NCBI GenBank assembly: GCA_029961685.1
Contig: JARWKL010000059.1
Location: forward strand, 1-64,000
DNA: 64,000 nt
Direction of reading: 5' to 3'
DNA from: Aristolochia californica
Lineage: Eukaryota; Streptophyta; Magnoliopsida; Piperales; Aristolochiaceae
This document shows positions 35,150 to 48,409 of this stretch, piece after piece; position 1 is the stretch's first letter; each line of letters starts with the position of its first letter. The position numbers and the translations under genes are program-made. The notes below the pieces were generated by a model that saw only the letters and a program-made list of their open reading frames with translations, made no database searches and was not told the origin of the DNA.

Positions 35150-37801
35150 GAATTTCCCGAACTTGGATAACAAAAGTTTTGTGTTAATTTTTGGTGTGTT
35201 AATAAATTTTCTTTACTTACATTTGTTATTGTTTTAAAATTTTACCATACATAAACTCAAAAATTTTCATTTTGCTGTGATCTATTTTCCTTTTTTGGTT
35301 TACGGGATGAAGGGAGAGCGAAAACTCAAAGTTTTGATTTAAGAAAAAATTTCACATCTAAAATGGAGATGCACAATGCCCAAATGTTGGGAGATATAAT
35401 TCCAAAGAGTGTTTGTAATTTAGATCTTTTTAGTTTTTGTATCTCAGGATTTGCAATCGTCGGGAAAACGAGGAGGTGTGGTGTTTTTAACTGACTGTTG
35501 ACTCCCATTCCGTATGTCATTTCTTACAAAAATATAGCCCGTTACTCACGATAAATCACATTACAATCATCTATGATTGTTAGGTCAGCTTTTTGAAAAC
35601 GGACAAAATAATGGCTTGTTAGGTAAATATCCCGCCGCACGTTCACTTCTGAATTTAATGAGTGTTTGTTATTCTCATTAAAAGCTTTGGATCCATAGGT
35701 CATTTTCAACTTTAACATGTTTCAAGCATGCATATCCATTTTAAAACACGTCTAGAAGAGTTCTCTTTTTTGTTAAATTTCAAGCTATTAGCGTTGAACT
35801 AGTGGAATTTCCCAAACTTGGATAACAAAATTTTGTGTTCAGTTGTGGTGTGTGAATAAATTTTCATTACTTACATTTTTTCCCATACATAAACTCTAAA
35901 ATTTACATTTTTTTTTGTGATCTATTTACCTTTTTTTTGTTTATGGCATGAAGGGAGAACGAAAAACTAGAAATTTTGATTTAATAAAAAAGTGTACATC
36001 TAAAATGGAGATGCACAATGCACAAATGTGGAGAGATATAATTCCAAAGAGTGTCTATGATTTTTCAGGATTGTGAGGTCTTTTCAGTTTTTAGTTCTCA
36101 GGTTTTGCAATCGTCGGGAAAAGGGGGAGGCGGGGGATTTTTAATTGAGTGTTGACTCCCAACCCGTAAGTCATTTCTTACAATAATACATCCCGTTACG
36201 AATGAAAAATCACTTTACAATCATCTATGATTGTTAGGTCAGCTTTTTGCAAACGGGCAAAATAATGGCTTGTTTGACTCTGGTAAATATCCCACCGCAC
36301 GTTCACTAGATAATTTAATGAGCGTATGTTATTCTCTTTAAAAGCTTTGGATCCATAGGCCATTTGCATCTTTAACATGTTTCAAGCTTGCATATCCATT
36401 TTTAAAACACGTGTGGAACAAATCTCTTTCTTGTAAAATTCCGAGCTATTAGGGTTGAACAAGTGGAATTTCCCAAACTTGGATAACAAAAGTTTCGTGT
36501 TAATTTTTGGTGTGTGAATAAGTTTTCTTTACTTACATTTGTTATTGTTTCCATACATAAACTCAAAAATTTTCATTTTGCTGTGATATATTTGCCTTTT
36601 TTTGTTTACGGGATGAAGGGAGAGAGAAAACTCAAAGTTTTGATTTAAGAAAAAAGTGTACATCTAAAATGGAGATGGACGGTGCACAAATGTAGAGAGA
36701 GATAATTCCAATGAGTGTCTGTAATTTTTAGGGAATTTAAGCTTTTTTTAGTTTTTATATCTCAGGTTTTACAATCTTCGGGAAAATGGGGAGGCGGGGT
36801 GTTTTCAACTGAGTGTTGACTCCCAATCCGTAAGTCATTTCTTACAAAAATATAGCCCGTTACGGATGATAAATCACTTTACAATCATCTATGATTGTTC
36901 GGTAAGCTTTTTGTGAACTGGCAAAATAATGGCTAGTTTGATTCTGGTAAATATCCCACCGCACGTTCATTGATAATTTAATGAGTGTTTGTTATTCTCT
37001 TTAAAAGCTTTGGATCCATAGGTCATTTGCATCTTTAACATGTTTCAAGCTTGCGTATCCATTTTTAAAACACGTGTGGAACAAATCACTTTCTTGTAAA
37101 ATTCCAAGCTATTAGGGTTGGACTAGTGGAATTTCCCAAACTTGGATAACAAAAGTTTTGTGTTAATTTTTGGTGTGTGAATAAATTTTCTTAACTTACA
37201 TTTGTTATTGTTTTAAAATTTTTCCATACATAAACTCAAAAATTTTCATTTTGCTGTGATCTATTTGCCTTTTTTTGTTTACGGGATCAAGGGAGAGCGA
37301 AAACTCAAAGTTTTGATTTAAGAAAAAAGTGTACATCTAAAATGGAGACGCACAGTGCACAAATGAAGAGAGAGATAATTCCAATGAGTGTCTGTAATTT
37401 TTAGGGAATTTAAGCTCTTTTTAGTTTTTATATCTCAGGTTTTACAATCTTCGGGAAAAGGGGGAGGCGGGGTGTTTTTAACTGAGTGTTGACTCCCAAT
37501 CCGTAAGTCATTTCTTACAAAAATATAGCCCGTTACGGATGATAAATCACTTTACAATCATCTATGATTGTTAGGTAAGCTTTTTGTGAACGGGCAAAAT
37601 AATGGCTAGTTTGATTCTGGTAAATATCCCACCGCACGTTCATTGAGAATTTAATGAGTGTTTGTTATTCTCTTTAAAAGCTTTGGATCCATAGGTCATT
37701 TGCATCTTTAACGTGTTTCAAGCTTGCATATCCATTTTTAAAACACGTGTGGAACAAATCTCTTTCTTGTAAAATTCCAAGCTATTAGGGTTGATCTAGT
37801 G
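35150..37801 (+). repeat. HOR unit 14 (A-B-C-D)
   Basis: Right haplotype. Start box CCCGAAC (G at 35159), C start AGTTTCGTG, and TTTTCAACTG in C (C at 36806). Confidence 0.95.
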
Positions 37802-40453
37802 GAATTTCCCGAACTTGGATAACAAAAGTTTTGTGTTAATTTTTGGTGTGTTAATAAATTTTCTTTACTTACATTTGTTATTGTTTTAAAATTTTACCAT
37901 ACATAAACTCAAAAATTTTCATTTTGCTGTGATCTATTTTCCTTTTTTGGTTTACGGGATGAAGGGAGAGCGAAAACTCAAAGTTTTGATTTAAGAAAAA
38001 ATTTCACATCTAAAATGGAGATGCACAATGCCCAAATGTTGGGAGATATAATTCCAAAGAGTGTTTGTAATTTAGATCTTTTTAGTTTTTGTATCTCAGG
38101 ATTTGCAATCGTCGGGAAAACGAGGAGGTGTGGTGTTTTTAACTGACTGTTGACTCCCATTCCGTATGTCATTTCTTACAAAAATATAGCCCGTTACTCA
38201 CGATAAATCACATTACAATCATCTATGATTGTTAGGTCAGCTTTTTGAAAACGGACAAAATAATGGCTTGTTAGGTAAATATCCCGCCGCACGTTCACTT
38301 CTGAATTTAATGAGTGTTTGTTATTCTCATTAAAAGCTTTGGATCCATAGGTCATTTTCAACTTTAACATGTTTCAACCATGCATATCCATTTTAAAACA
38401 CGTCTAGAAGAGTTCTCTTTTTTGTTAAATTTCAAGCTATTAGCGTTGAACTAGTGGAATTTCCCAAACTTGGATAACAAAATTTTGTGTTCAGTTGTGG
38501 TGTGTGAATAAATTTTCATTACTTACATTTTTTCCCATACATAAACTCTAAAATTTACATTTTTTTTTGTGATCTATTTACCTTTTTTTTGTTTATGGCA
38601 TGAAGGGAGAACGAAAAACTAGAAATTTTGATTTAATAAAAAAGTGTACATCTAAAATGGAGATGCACAATGCACAAATGTGGAGAGATATAATTCCAAA
38701 GAGTGTCTATGATTTTTCAGGATTGTGAGGTCTTTTCAGTTTTTAGTTCTCAGGTTTTGCAATCGTCGGGAAAAGGGGGAGGCGGGGGATTTTTAATTGA
38801 GTGTTGACTCCCAACCCGTAAGTCATTTCTTACAATAATACATCCCGTTACGAATGAAAAATCACTTTACAATCATCTATGATTGTTAGGTCAGCTTTTT
38901 GCAAACGGGCAAAATAATGGCTTGTTTGACTCTGGTAAATATCCCACCGCACGTTCACTAGATAATTTAATGAGCGTATGTTATTCTCTTTAAAAGCTTT
39001 GGATCCATAGGCCATTTGCATCTTTAACATGTTTCAAGCTTGCATATCCATTTTTAAAACACGTGTGGAACAAATCTCTTTCTTGTAAAATTCCGAGCTA
39101 TTAGGGTTGAACAAGTGGAATTTCCCAAACTTGGATAACAAAAGTTTCGTGTTAATTTTTGGTGTGTGAATAAGTTTTCTTTACTTACATTTGTTATTGT
39201 TTCCATACATAAACTCAAAAATTTTCATTTTGCTGTGATATATTTGCCTTTTTTTGTTTACGGGATGAAGGGAGAGAGAAAACTCAAAGTTTTGATTTAA
39301 GAAAAAAGTGTACATCTAAAATGGAGATGGACGGTGCACAAATGTAGAGAGAGATAATTCCAATGAGTGTCTGTAATTTTTAGGGAATTTAAGCTTTTTT
39401 TAGTTTTTATATCTCAGGTTTTACAATCTTCGGGAAAATGGGGAGGCGGGGTGTTTTTAACTGAGTGTTGACTCCCAATCCGTAAGTCATTTCTTACAAA
39501 AATATAGCCCGTTACGGATGATAAATCACTTTACAATCATCTATGATTGTTCGGTAAGCTTTTTGTGAACTGGCAAAATAATGGCTAGTTTGATTCTGGT
39601 AAATATCCCACCGCACGTTCATTGATAATTTAATGAGTGTTTGTTATTCTCTTTAAAAGCTTTGGATCCATAGGTCATTTGCATCTTTAACATGTTTCAA
39701 GCTTGCGTATCCATTTTTAAAACACGTGTGGAACAAATCACTTTCTTGTAAAATTCCAAGCTATTAGGGTTGGACTAGTGGAATTTCCCAAACTTGGATA
39801 ACAAAAGTTTTGTGTTAATTTTTGGTGTGTGAATAAATTTTCTTAACTTACATTTGTTATTGTTTTAAAATTTTTCCATACATAAACTCAAAAATTTTCA
39901 TTTTGCTGTGATCTATTTGCCTTTTTTTGTTTACGGGATCAAGGGAGAGCGAAAACTCAAAGTTTTGATTTAAGAAAAAAGTGTACATCTAAAATGGAGA
40001 CGCACAGTGCACAAATGAAGAGAGAGATAATTCCAATGAGTGTCTGTAATTTTTAGGGAATTTAAGCTCTTTTTAGTTTTTATATCTCAGGTTTTACAAT
40101 CTTCGGGAAAAGGGGGAGGCGGGGTGTTTTTAACTGAGTGTTGACTCCCAATCCGTAAGTCATTTCTTACAAAAATATAGCCCGTTACGGATGATAAATC
40201 ACTTTACAATCATCTATGATTGTTAGGTAAGCTTTTTGTGAACGGGCAAAATAATGGCTAGTTTGATTCTGGTAAATATCCCACCGCACGTTCATTGAGA
40301 ATTTAATGAGTGTTTGTTATTCTCTTTAAAAGCTTTGGATCCATAGGTCATTTGCATCTTTAACGTGTTTCAAGCTTGCATATCCATTTTTAAAACACGT
40401 GTGGAACAAATCTCTTTCTTGTAAAATTCCAAGCTATTAGGGTTGATCTAGTG
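37802..40453 (+). repeat. HOR unit 15 (A-B-C-D)
   Basis: Right haplotype. Start box CCCGAAC (G at 37811) and TTTCAACCATGC in A (C at 38378), which removes the GCATGC of other A copies. C start reads AGTTTCGTG. Confidence 0.95.
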
Positions 40454-43105
40454 GAATTTCCCAAACTTGGATAACAAAAGTTTTGTGTTAATTTTTGGTG
40501 TGTTAATAAATTTTCTTTACTTACATTTGTTATTGTTTTAAAATTTTACCATACATAAACTCAAAAATTTTCATTTTGCTGTGATCTATTTTCCTTTTTT
40601 GGTTTACGGGATGAAGGGAGAGCGAAAACTCAAAGTTTTGATTTAAGAAAAAATTTCACATCTAAAATGGAGATGCACAATGCCCAAATGTTGGGAGATA
40701 TAATTCCAAAGAGTGTTTGTAATTTAGATCTTTTTAGTTTTTGTATCTCAGGATTTGCAATCGTCGGGAAAACGAGGAGGTGTGGTGTTTTTAACTGACT
40801 GTTGACTCCCATTCCGTATGTCATTTCTTACAAAAATATAGCCCGTTACTCACGATAAATCACATTACAATCATCTATGATTGTTAGGTCAGCTTTTTGA
40901 AAACGGACAAAATAATGGCTTGTTAGGTAAATATCCCGCCGCACGTTCACTTCTGAATTTAATGAGTGTTTGTTATTCTCATTAAAAGCTTTGGATCCAT
41001 AGGTCATTTTCAACTTTAACATGTTTCAAGCATGCATATCCATTTTAAAACACGTCTAGAAGAGTTCTCTTTTTTGTTAAATTTCAAGCTATTAGCGTTG
41101 AACTAGTGGAATTTCCCAAACTTGGATAACAAAATTTTGTGTTCAGTTGTGGTGTGTGAATAAATTTTCATTACTTACATTTTTTCCCATACATAAACTC
41201 TAAAATTTACATTTTTTTTTGTGATCTATTTACCTTTTTTTTGTTTATGGCATGAAGGGAGAACGAAAAACTAGAAATTTTGATTTAATAAAAAAGTGTA
41301 CATCTAAAATGGAGATGCACAATGCACAAATGTGGAGAGATATAATTCCAAAGAGTGTCTATGATTTTTCAGGATTGTGAGGTCTTTTCAGTTTTTAGTT
41401 CTCAGGTTTTGCAATCGTCGGGAAAAGGGGGAGGCGGGGGATTTTTAATTGAGTGTTGACTCCCAACCCGTAAGTCATTTCTTACAATAATACATCCCGT
41501 TACGAATGAAAAATCACTTTACAATCATCTATGATTGTTAGGTCAGCTTTTTGCAAACGGGCAAAATAATGGCTTGTTTGACTCTGGTAAATATCCCACC
41601 GCACGTTCACTAGATAATTTAATGAGCGTATGTTATTCTCTTTAAAAGCTTTGGATCCATAGGCCATTTGCATCTTTAACATGTTTCAAGCTTGCATATC
41701 CATTTTTAAAACACGTGTGGAACAAATCTCTTTCTTGTAAAATTCCGAGCAATTAGGGTTGAACAAGTGGAATTTCCCAAACTTGGATAACAAAAGTTTT
41801 GTGTTAATTTTTGGTGTGTGAATAAGTTTTCTTTACTTACATTTGTTATTGTTTCCATACATAAACTCAAAAATTTTCATTTTGCTGTGATATATTTGCC
41901 TTTTTTTGTTTACGGGATGAAGGGAGAGAGAAAACTCAAAGTTTTGATTTAAGAAAAAAGTGTACATCTAAAATGGAGATGGACGGTGCACAAATGTAGA
42001 GAGAGATAATTCCAATGAGTGTCTGTAATTTTTAGGGAATTTAAGCTTTTTTTAGTTTTTATATCTCAGGTTTTACAATCTTCGGGAAAATGGGGAGGCG
42101 GGGTGTTTTTAACTGAGTGTTGACTCCCAATCCGTAAGTCATTTCTTACAAAAATATAGCCCGTTACGGATGATAAATCACTTTACAATCATCTATGATT
42201 GTTCGGTAAGCTTTTTGTGAACTGGCAAAATAATGGCTAGTTTGATTCTGGTAAATATCCCACCGCACGTTCATTGATAATTTAATGAGTGTTTGTTATT
42301 CTCTTTAAAAGCTTTGGATCCATAGGTCATTTGCATCTTTAACATGTTTCAAGCTTGCGTATCCATTTTTAAAACACGTGTGGAACAAATCACTTTCTTG
42401 TAAAATTCCAAGCTATTAGGGTTGGACTAGTGGAATTTCCCAAACTTGGATAACAAAAGTTTTGTGTTAATTTTTGGTGTGTGAATAAATTTTCTTAACT
42501 TACATTTGTTATTGTTTTAAAATTTTTCCATACATAAACTCAAAAATTTTCATTTTGCTGTGATCTATTTGCCTTTTTTTGTTTACGGGATCAAGGGAGA
42601 GCGAAAACTCAAAGTTTTGATTTAAGAAAAAAGTGTACATCTAAAATGGAGACGCACAGTGCACAAATGAAGAGAGAGATAATTCCAATGAGTGTCTGTA
42701 ATTTTTAGGGAATTTAAGCTCTTTTTAGTTTTTATATCTCAGGTTTTACAATCTTCGGGAAAAGGGGGAGGCGGGGTGTTTTTAACTGAGTGTTGACTCC
42801 CAATCCGTAAGTCATTTCTTACAAAAATATAGCCCGTTACGGATGATAAATCACTTTACAATCATCTATGATTGTTAGGTAAGCTTTTTGTGAACGGGCA
42901 AAATAATGGCTAGTTTGATTCTGGTAAATATCCCACCGCACGTTCATTGAGAATTTAATGAGTGTTTGTTATTCTCTTTAAAAGCTTTGGATCCATAGGT
43001 CATTTGCATCTTTAACGTGTTTCAAGCTTGCATATCCATTTTTAAAACACGTGTGGAACAAATCTCTTTCTTGTAAAATTCCAAGCTATTAGGGTTGATC
43101 TAGTG
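40454..43105 (+). repeat. HOR unit 16 (A-B-C-D)
   Basis: Right haplotype. It repeats the linked unit 13 pair: GAGCAATTAG in B (A at 41751) with AGTTTTGTG at the C start. Confidence 0.95.
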
Positions 43106-45757
43106 GAATTTCCCAAACTTGGATAACAAAAGTTTTGTGTTAATTTTTGGTGTGTTAATAAATTTTCTTTACTTACATTTGTTATTGTTTTAAAATTTTA
43201 CCATACATAAACTCAAAAATTTTCATTTTGCTGTGATCTATTTTCCTTTTTTGGTTTACGGGATGAAGGGAGAGCGAAAACTCAAAGTTTTGATTTAAGA
43301 AAAAATTTCACATCTAAAATGGAGATGCACAATGCCCAAATGTTGGGAGATATAATTCCAAAGAGTGTTTGTAATTTAGATCTTTTTAGTTTTTGTATCT
43401 CAGGATTTGCAATCGTCGGGAAAACGAGGAGGTGTGGTGTTTTTAACTGACTGTTGACTCCCATTCCGTATGTCATTTCTTACAAAAATATAGCCCGTTA
43501 CTCACGATAAATCACATTACAATCATCTATGACTGTTAGGTCAGCTTTTTGAAAACGGACAAAATAATGGCTTGTTAGGTAAATATCCCGCCGCACGTTC
43601 ACTTCTGAATTTAATGAGTGTTTGTTATTCTCATTAAAAGCTTTGGATCCATAGGTCATTTTCAACTTTAACATGTTTCAACCATGCATATCCATTTTAA
43701 AACACGTCTAGAAGAGTTCTCTTTTTTGTTAAATTTCAAGCTATTAGCGTTGAACTAGTGGAATTTCCCAAACTTGGATAACAAAATTTTGTGTTCAGTT
43801 GTGGTGTGTGAATAAATTTTCATTACTTACATTTTTTCCCATACATAAACTCTAAAATTTACATTTTTTTTTGTGATCTATTTACCTTTTTTGTGTTTAT
43901 GGCATGAAGGGAGAACGAAAAACTAGAAATTTTGATTTAATAAAAAAGTGTACATCTAAAATGGAGATGCACAATGCACAAATGTGGAGAGATATAATTC
44001 CAAAGAGTGTCTATGATTTTTCAGGATTGTGAGGTCTTTTCAGTTTTTAGTTCTCAGGTTTTGCAATCGTCGGGAAAAGGGGGAGGCGGGGGATTTTTAA
44101 TTGAGTGTTGACTCCCAACCCGTAAGTCATTTCTTACAATAATACATCCCGTTACGAATGAAAAATCACTTTACAATCATCTATGATTGTTAGGTCAGCT
44201 TTTTGCAAACGGGCAAAATAATGGCTTGTTTGACTCTGGTAAATATCCCACCGCACGTTCACTAGATAATTTAATGAGCGTATGTTATTCTCTTTAAAAG
44301 CTTTGGATCCATAGGCCATTTGCATCTTTAACATGTTTCAAGCTTGCATATCCATTTTTAAAACACGTGTGGAACAAATCTCTTTCTTGTAAAATTCCGA
44401 GCTATTAGGGTTGAACAAGTGGAATTTCCCAAACTTGGATAACAAAAGTTTCGTGTTAATTTTTGGTGTGTGAATAAGTTTTCTTTACTTACATTTGTTA
44501 TTGTTTCCATACATAAACTCAAAAATTTTCATTTTGCTGTGATATATTTGCCTTTTTTTGTTTACGGGATGAAGGGAGAGAGAAAACTCAAAGTTTTGAT
44601 TTAAGAAAAAAGTGTACATCTAAAATGGAGATGGACGGTGCACAAATGTAGAGAGAGATAATTCCAATGAGTGTCTGTAATTTTTAGGGAATTTAAGCTT
44701 TTTTTAGTTTTTATATCTCAGGTTTTACAATCTTCGGGAAAATGGGGAGGCGGGGTGTTTTCAACTGAGTGTTGACTCCCAATCCGTAAGTCATTTCTTA
44801 CAAAAATATAGCCCGTTACGGATGATAAATCACTTTACAATCATCTATGATTGTTCGGTAAGCTTTTTGTGAACTGGCAAAATAATGGCTAGTTTGATTC
44901 TGGTAAATATCCCACCGCACGTTCATTGATAATTTAATGAGTGTTTGTTATTCTCTTTAAAAGCTTTGGATCCATAGGTCATTTGCATCTTTAACATGTT
45001 TCAAGCTTGCGTATCCATTTTTAAAACACGTGTGGAACAAATCACTTTCTTGTAAAATTCCAAGCTATTAGGGTTGGACTAGTGGAATTTCCCAAACTTG
45101 GATAACAAAAGTTTTGTGTTAATTTTTGGTGTGTGAATAAATTTTCTTAACTTACATTTGTTATTGTTTTAAAATTTTTCCATACATAAACTCAAAAATT
45201 TTCATTTTGCTGTGATCTATTTGCCTTTTTTTGTTTACGGGATCAAGGGAGAGCGAAAACTCAAAGTTTTGATTTAAGAAAAAAGTGTACATCTAAAATG
45301 GAGACGCACAGTGCACAAATGAAGAGAGAGATAATTCCAATGAGTGTCTGTAATTTTTAGGGAATTTAAGCTCTTTTTAGTTTTTATATCTCAGGTTTTA
45401 CAATCTTCGGGAAAAGGGGGAGGCGGGGTGTTTTTAACTGAGTGTTGACTCCCAATCCGTAAGTCATTTCTTACAAAAATATAGCCCGTTACGGATGATA
45501 AATCACTTTACAATCATCTATGATTGTTAGGTAAGCTTTTTGTGAACGGGCAAAATAATGGCTAGTTTGATTCTGGTAAATATCCCACCGCACGTTCATT
45601 GAGAATTTAATGAGTGTTTGTTATTCTCTTTAAAAGCTTTGGATCCATAGGTCATTTGCATCTTTAACGTGTTTCAAGCTTGCATATCCATTTTTAAAAC
45701 ACGTGTGGAACAAATCTCTTTCTTGTAAAATTCCAAGCTATTAGGGTTGATCTAGTG
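43106..45757 (+). repeat. HOR unit 17 (A-B-C-D)
   Basis: Right haplotype. CAACCATGC in A (C at 43682) and TTTTCAACTG in C (C at 44762). Private bases are C at 43533, which breaks the 18 bp dyad, and G at 43893 inside the T run of B. Confidence 0.95.
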
Positions 45758-48409
45758 GAATTTCCCGAACTTGGATAACAAAAGTTTTGTGTTAATTTTT
45801 GGTGTGTTAATAAATTTTCTTTACTTACATTTGTTATTGTTTTAAAATTTTACCATACATAAACTCAAAAATTTTCATTTTGCTGTGATCTATTTTCCTT
45901 TTTTGGTTTACGGGATGAAGGGAGAGCGAAAACTCAAAGTTTTGATTTAAGAAAAAATTTCACATCTAAAATGGAGATGCACAATGCCCAAATGTTGGGA
46001 GATATAATTCCAAAGAGTGTTTGTAATTTAGATCTTTTTAGTTTTTGTATCTCAGGATTTGCAATCGTCGGGAAAACGAGGAGGTGTGGTGTTTTTAACT
46101 GACTGTTGACTCCCATTCCGTATGTCATTTCTTACAAAAATATAGCCCGTTACTCACGATAAATCACATTACAATCATCTATGATTGTTAGGTCAGCTTT
46201 TTGAAAACGGACAAAATAATGGCTTGTTAGGTAAATATCCCGCCGCACGTTCACTTCTGAATTTAATGAGTGTTTGTTATTCTCATTAAAAGCTTTGGAT
46301 CCATAGGTCATTTTCAACTTTAACATGTTTCAACCATGCATATCCATTTTAAAACACGTCTAGAAGAGTTCTCTTTTTTGTTAAATTTCAAGCTATTAGC
46401 GTTGAACTAGTGGAATTTCCCAAACTTGGATAACAAAATTTTGTGTTCAGTTGTGGTGTGTGAATAAATTTTCATTACTTACATTTTTTCCCATACATAA
46501 ACTCTAAAATTTACATTTTTTTTTGTGATCTATTTACCTTTTTTTTGTTTATGGCATGAAGGGAGAACGAAAAACTAGAAATTTTGATTTAATAAAAAAG
46601 TGTACATCTAAAATGGAGATGCACAATGCACAAATGTGGAGAGATATAATTCCAAAGAGTGTCTATGATTTTTCAGGATTGTGAGGTCTTTTCAGTTTTT
46701 AGTTCTCAGGTTTTGCAATCGTCGGGAAAAGGGGGAGGCGGGGGATTTTTAATTGAGTGTTGACTCCCAACCCGTAAGTCATTTCTTACAATAATACATC
46801 CCGTTACGAATGAAAAATCACTTTACAATCATCTATGATTGTTAGGTCAGCTTTTTGCAAACGGGCAAAATAATGGCTTGTTTGACTCTGGTAAATATCC
46901 CACCGCACGTTCACTAGATAATTTAATGAGCGTATGTTATTCTCTTTAAAAGCTTTGGATCCATAGGCCATTTGCATCTTTAACATGTTTCAAGCTTGCA
47001 TATCCATTTTTAAAACACGTGTGGAACAAATCTCTTTCTTGTAAAATTCCGAGCTATTAGGGTTGAACAAGTGGAATTTCCCAAACTTGGATAACAAAAG
47101 TTTCGTGTTAATTTTTGGTGTGTGAATAAGTTTTCTTTACTTACATTTGTTATTGTTTCCATACATAAACTCAAAAATTTTCATTTTGCTGTGATATATT
47201 TGCCTTTTTTTGTTTACGGGATGAAGGGAGAGAGAAAACTCAAAGTTTTGATTTAAGAAAAAAGTGTACATCTAAAATGGAGATGGACGGTGCACAAATG
47301 TAGAGAGAGATAATTCCAATGAGTGTCTGTAATTTTTAGGGAATTTAAGCTTTTTTTAGTTTTTATATCTCAGGTTTTACAATCTTCGGGAAAATGGGGA
47401 GGCGGGGTGTTTTTAACTGAGTGTTGACTCCCAATCCGTAAGTCATTTCTTACAAAAATATAGCCCGTTACGGATGATAAATCACTTTACAATCATCTAT
47501 GATTGTTCGGTAAGCTTTTTGTGAACTGGCAAAATAATGGCTAGTTTGATTCTGGTAAATATCCCACCGCACGTTCATTGATAATTTAATGAGTGTTTGT
47601 TATTCTCTTTAAAAGCTTTGGATCCATAGGTCATTTGCATCTTTAACATGTTTCAAGCTTGCGTATCCATTTTTAAAACACGTGTGGAACAAATCACTTT
47701 CTTGTAAAATTCCAAGCTATTAGGGTTGGACTAGTGGAATTTCCCAAACTTGGATAACAAAAGTTTTGTGTTAATTTTTGGTGTGTGAATAAATTTTCTT
47801 AACTTACATTTGTTATTGTTTTAAAATTTTTCCATACATAAACTCAAAAATTTTCATTTTGCTGTGATCTATTTGCCTTTTTTTGTTTACGGGATCAAGG
47901 GAGAGCGAAAACTCAAAGTTTTGATTTAAGAAAAAAGTGTACATCTAAAATGGAGACGCACAGTGCACAAATGAAGAGAGAGATAATTCCAATGAGTGTC
48001 TGTAATTTTTAGGGAATTTAAGCTCTTTTTAGTTTTTATATCTCAGGTTTTACAATCTTCGGGAAAAGGGGGAGGCGGGGTGTTTTTAACTGAGTGTTGA
48101 CTCCCAATCCGTAAGTCATTTCTTACAAAAATATAGCCCGTTACGGATGATAAATCACTTTACAATCATCTATGATTGTTAGGTAAGCTTTTTGTGAACG
48201 GGCAAAATAATGGCTAGTTTGATTCTGGTAAATATCCCACCGCACGTTCATTGAGAATTTAATGAGTGTTTGTTATTCTCTTTAAAAGCTTTGGATCCAT
48301 AGGTCATTTGCATCTTTAACGTGTTTCAAGCTTGCATATCCATTTTTAAAACACGTGTGGAACAAATCTCTTTCTTGTAAAATTCCAAGCTATTAGGGTT
48401 GATCTAGTG
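45758..48409 (+). repeat. HOR unit 18 (A-B-C-D)
   Basis: Right haplotype. CCCGAAC start box (G at 45767) with CAACCATGC in A (C at 46334), the same combination as unit 15. Confidence 0.95.
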
